This document shows, one piece after another, positions 14,435 to 15,920 of a DNA stretch of 15,920 nucleotides (within the stretch, counting starts at the first letter, position 1; each line of letters starts with the position of its first letter). The notes beneath the pieces were generated by a model, which was given only the letters and a program-made list of their open reading frames with translations, ran no database searches and was not told the origin of the DNA. The DNA is from an uncultured Eubacteriales bacterium (GTDB lineage Bacteria > Bacillota_A > Clostridia > Christensenellales > Aristaeellaceae). The DNA is taken from NCBI GenBank assembly GCA_902775835.1, contig CACYNZ010000039.1, positions 1-15,920 of the forward strand, given 5' to 3'. The position numbers were made by a program, and so were the translations under genes.

Positions 14435-15659
14435 TGTGGTGATCATCGGCGCTGGCGCGGCCGGGCTCATGGCAGGCATCTATGCCCAGGAAAACGGGGC
14501 GCAGAGCCTGATCCTCGAGCGCAATGAAAAGGCCGGGAAAAAAATCTATATCACCGGCAAGGGCCGATGCAATCTCACCAATGACTGCGACGCGGAGGAT
14601 TTCCTGAAGGAAGTCCCGCGCAATCCCAGGTTCCTGTACTCGGCCCTGAGCCTGCTCAGTCCGCGCACGCTCATGCAGCGCATGGAGGACTGGGGCTGTC
14701 CCGTGGTCGTGCAGCGCGGCCGCCGCGTATTCCCCGCCACGGAAAAGGCCAGTGACGTGACCCGCACGCTCCTGCGCCGCTATGAGCAGCTGGGCGGGCA
14801 TCTGCAGTACAATACACGCGTGCGCGCACTTTGCGTGGAAGACGGGCATATCACCGGCGTGGAAACCGACCGCGGCCAGGTGCGCACTTCCCGGGTGATC
14901 CTGTGCAGCGGCGGGCTCGCTTATCCGTCCACCGGCTCCACCGGTGACGGCCTGAACATGGCACGCGACCTGGGACATACCATCTCCCCGCTACGGCCTT
15001 CCCTGTCCGCGCTGGAGACCTGGGAAACCTGGCCCCGGCAGCTCATGGGCCTGAGCCTCAAGAATGTGGAGCTGAGCATGAAGCAGGGCAGGAAGATGCT
15101 CTATGACCGCCAGGGGGAAATGCTGTTCACGCATTTCGGCATCTCCGGACCCCTGGTGCTGGAGCTGTCCGCGCACATGCCGGATGACGCTTTTCTGCCG
15201 GTTTCCCTGAACCTGAAGCCGGCACTGGATGAAAAAAACCTGGACCAGAGAGTGCTTGACGAGCTCAGTCAGCGTCCGGCCCAGTCACTGGAACACGCAC
15301 TGTATACGCTCCTGCCGCATTCCCTGGCGGATCTGTTCCCCGGGATCTGCGGGCTGGAGGAAAGGCGCGTGTGTTCCAGCATTTCGCGTGCCGAGCGCCA
15401 GACGCTTGTGCACACCCTGCAGAACCTGACCCTTACCCCGACACGGTACCGGCCCTTTGAGGAAGCCATTGTCACCCGGGGCGGCGTTTCCGTGCGCGAG
15501 GTCAGTCCTGCCACCATGGAATCCCGGCTGATCCATGGGCTGTTTTTTGCCGGAGAAATCCTGGACGTGGACGCACACACCGGCGGGTACAATCTGCACA
15601 CCGCCTTTTCCACCGGCGCACTGGCCGGAGCGTCCGCCGCCCGGCATTCGGAGGACTGA
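14427..15659 (+). CDS. FAD-dependent oxidoreductase, HI0933/YhiN family (BaiN-like)
   Basis: A 410-residue flavoprotein. The start at 14427 overlaps the RpiR stop (ATGACTGA) and has GGGAG 9 bases upstream; ATGs at 14394 and 14418 lie inside the RpiR gene and are less well placed. The N-terminus has the FAD dinucleotide motif G8-A-G10-A-A-G13, followed by LERNEKAGKKIYITGKGRCNLTN, a hallmark of the HI0933 family, then RGRRVFPATEKASDV, LCSGGLAYPSTGSTGDG and a C-terminal FAGEILDVDAHTGGYNLHTAFSTG. Full length for the family. Most members have unknown substrates; BaiN was reported in bile-acid dehydroxylation by clostridia, but membership alone does not show that activity. The exonuclease gene starts 2 bases after its stop. 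Confidence 0.92.
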   Translation: MTDVVIIGAGAAGLMAGIYAQENGAQSLILERNEKAGKKIYITGKGRCNLTNDCDAEDFLKEVPRNPRFLYSALSLLSPRTLMQRMEDWGCPVVVQRGRRVFPATEKASDVTRTLLRRYEQLGGHLQYNTRVRALCVEDGHITGVETDRGQVRTSRVILCSGGLAYPSTGSTGDGLNMARDLGHTISPLRPSLSALETWETWPRQLMGLSLKNVELSMKQGRKMLYDRQGEMLFTHFGISGPLVLELSAHMPDDAFLPVSLNLKPALDEKNLDQRVLDELSQRPAQSLEHALYTLLPHSLADLFPGICGLEERRVCSSISRAERQTLVHTLQNLTLTPTRYRPFEEAIVTRGGVSVREVSPATMESRLIHGLFFAGEILDVDAHTGGYNLHTAFSTGALAGASAARHSED

Positions 15660-15661
15660 TC

Positions 15662-15920
15662 ATGCAGTATATCGTGCTGGACCTGGAATGGAACCAGCCT
15701 CTGAACTATCAGAGCCGCGCCTTCCGCCTCTACGGCGACCGGCTGCGCTTTGAGCTGATCCAGATCGGCGCCGTGCGCCTGAACGCTTCCCTGGAAATCG
15801 AGGACACGATTTCCCTGCCGATCCATCCAGTCTGTTATCCCACCATTCATCCGCGGATCCGGACCATGACCGGGCTCACCCAGGAACTGCTGGACGAGTC
15901 CCCCATGTTTGAGGAGGCCA
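15662..15920 (+). CDS. DEDDh-type 3'-5' exonuclease (N-terminal part)
   Basis: The first 86 residues of a protein cut by the window end. GGAGG (15650-15654) lies 7 bases before the ATG. The opening YIVLDLEWNQP contains the Exo I metal pair D7-x-E9, followed by ELIQIGAVRLN and by YPTIHPRIRTMTGLTQELLDESP, the pattern of the exonuclease domain shared by RNase T, DNA polymerase III epsilon and KapD/ERI1-like proteins. It would remove nucleotides from 3' ends of RNA or DNA using two metal ions. Exo II and III motifs lie beyond the window. It is tightly coupled to the flavoprotein gene. Confidence 0.85.
   Translation, partial: MQYIVLDLEWNQPLNYQSRAFRLYGDRLRFELIQIGAVRLNASLEIEDTISLPIHPVCYPTIHPRIRTMTGLTQELLDESPMFEEA

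Overview
The window looks like a chromosomal stretch of a Bacillota (Firmicutes) bacterium, probably an anaerobic clostridial or erysipelotrichial gut-type organism; I cannot resolve the class. The reasons are strong AGGAGG-type ribosome binding sites before most genes, TTGCAA-17-TATAAT promoters, the oligopeptide-binding-protein tail, the M32 peptidase, SIR2, RpiR and HI0933-flavoprotein repertoire, and a large TIR/beta-propeller membrane protein of a type I associate with Clostridia.

Left part (1-4100): the 3' end of a peptide/sugar ABC-transporter binding protein is followed by about 1.6 kb with no ordinary gene. That stretch holds (i) a reading frame without a usable start that encodes two tandem, mutually similar domains resembling the ribosomal L7/L12 C-terminal domain, (ii) a tiny overlapping ORF, and (iii) about 800 nt with many strong stem-loops, which I read as a candidate structured RNA. 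Next comes a Ro60-like protein (DUF2828/TROVE-type helical half plus vWA domain with complete MIDAS) and a 71-residue very basic protein, closed by a clear terminator. A Ro-like protein beside a structured RNA recalls the Ro60/Y-RNA arrangement, but this RNA has no tRNA-like arm that I can see.

Middle part (4350-10310): a well-formed promoter drives a three-gene unit of lower GC than its right flank. The genes are (1) a two-helix membrane protein with tandem RCK/TrkA-N-like Rossmann domains and a C-terminal RyR (ryanodine-receptor) domain, (2) a TIR-domain protein with one membrane helix and a large beta-propeller predicted to lie outside the cell, and (3) a secreted protein of unknown family. 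TIR domains can make cyclic ADP-ribose-type nucleotides from NAD+, and RyR domains are named from the cADPR-responsive calcium channel. The pairing therefore suggests an outside sensor, a nucleotide signal inside and a channel-like receiver. This is the most interesting candidate system here, and the mechanism is inference.

Right part (10340-15920): GC-rich housekeeping genes. M32 carboxypeptidase, SIR2 deacylase and a nitroreductase-like flavoprotein form one tight run. An RpiR/SIS regulator, an HI0933/BaiN-type flavoprotein and the start of a DEDDh 3'-5' exonuclease form another, behind their own promoter. No tRNA, rRNA, transposase, integrase or CRISPR array was seen.
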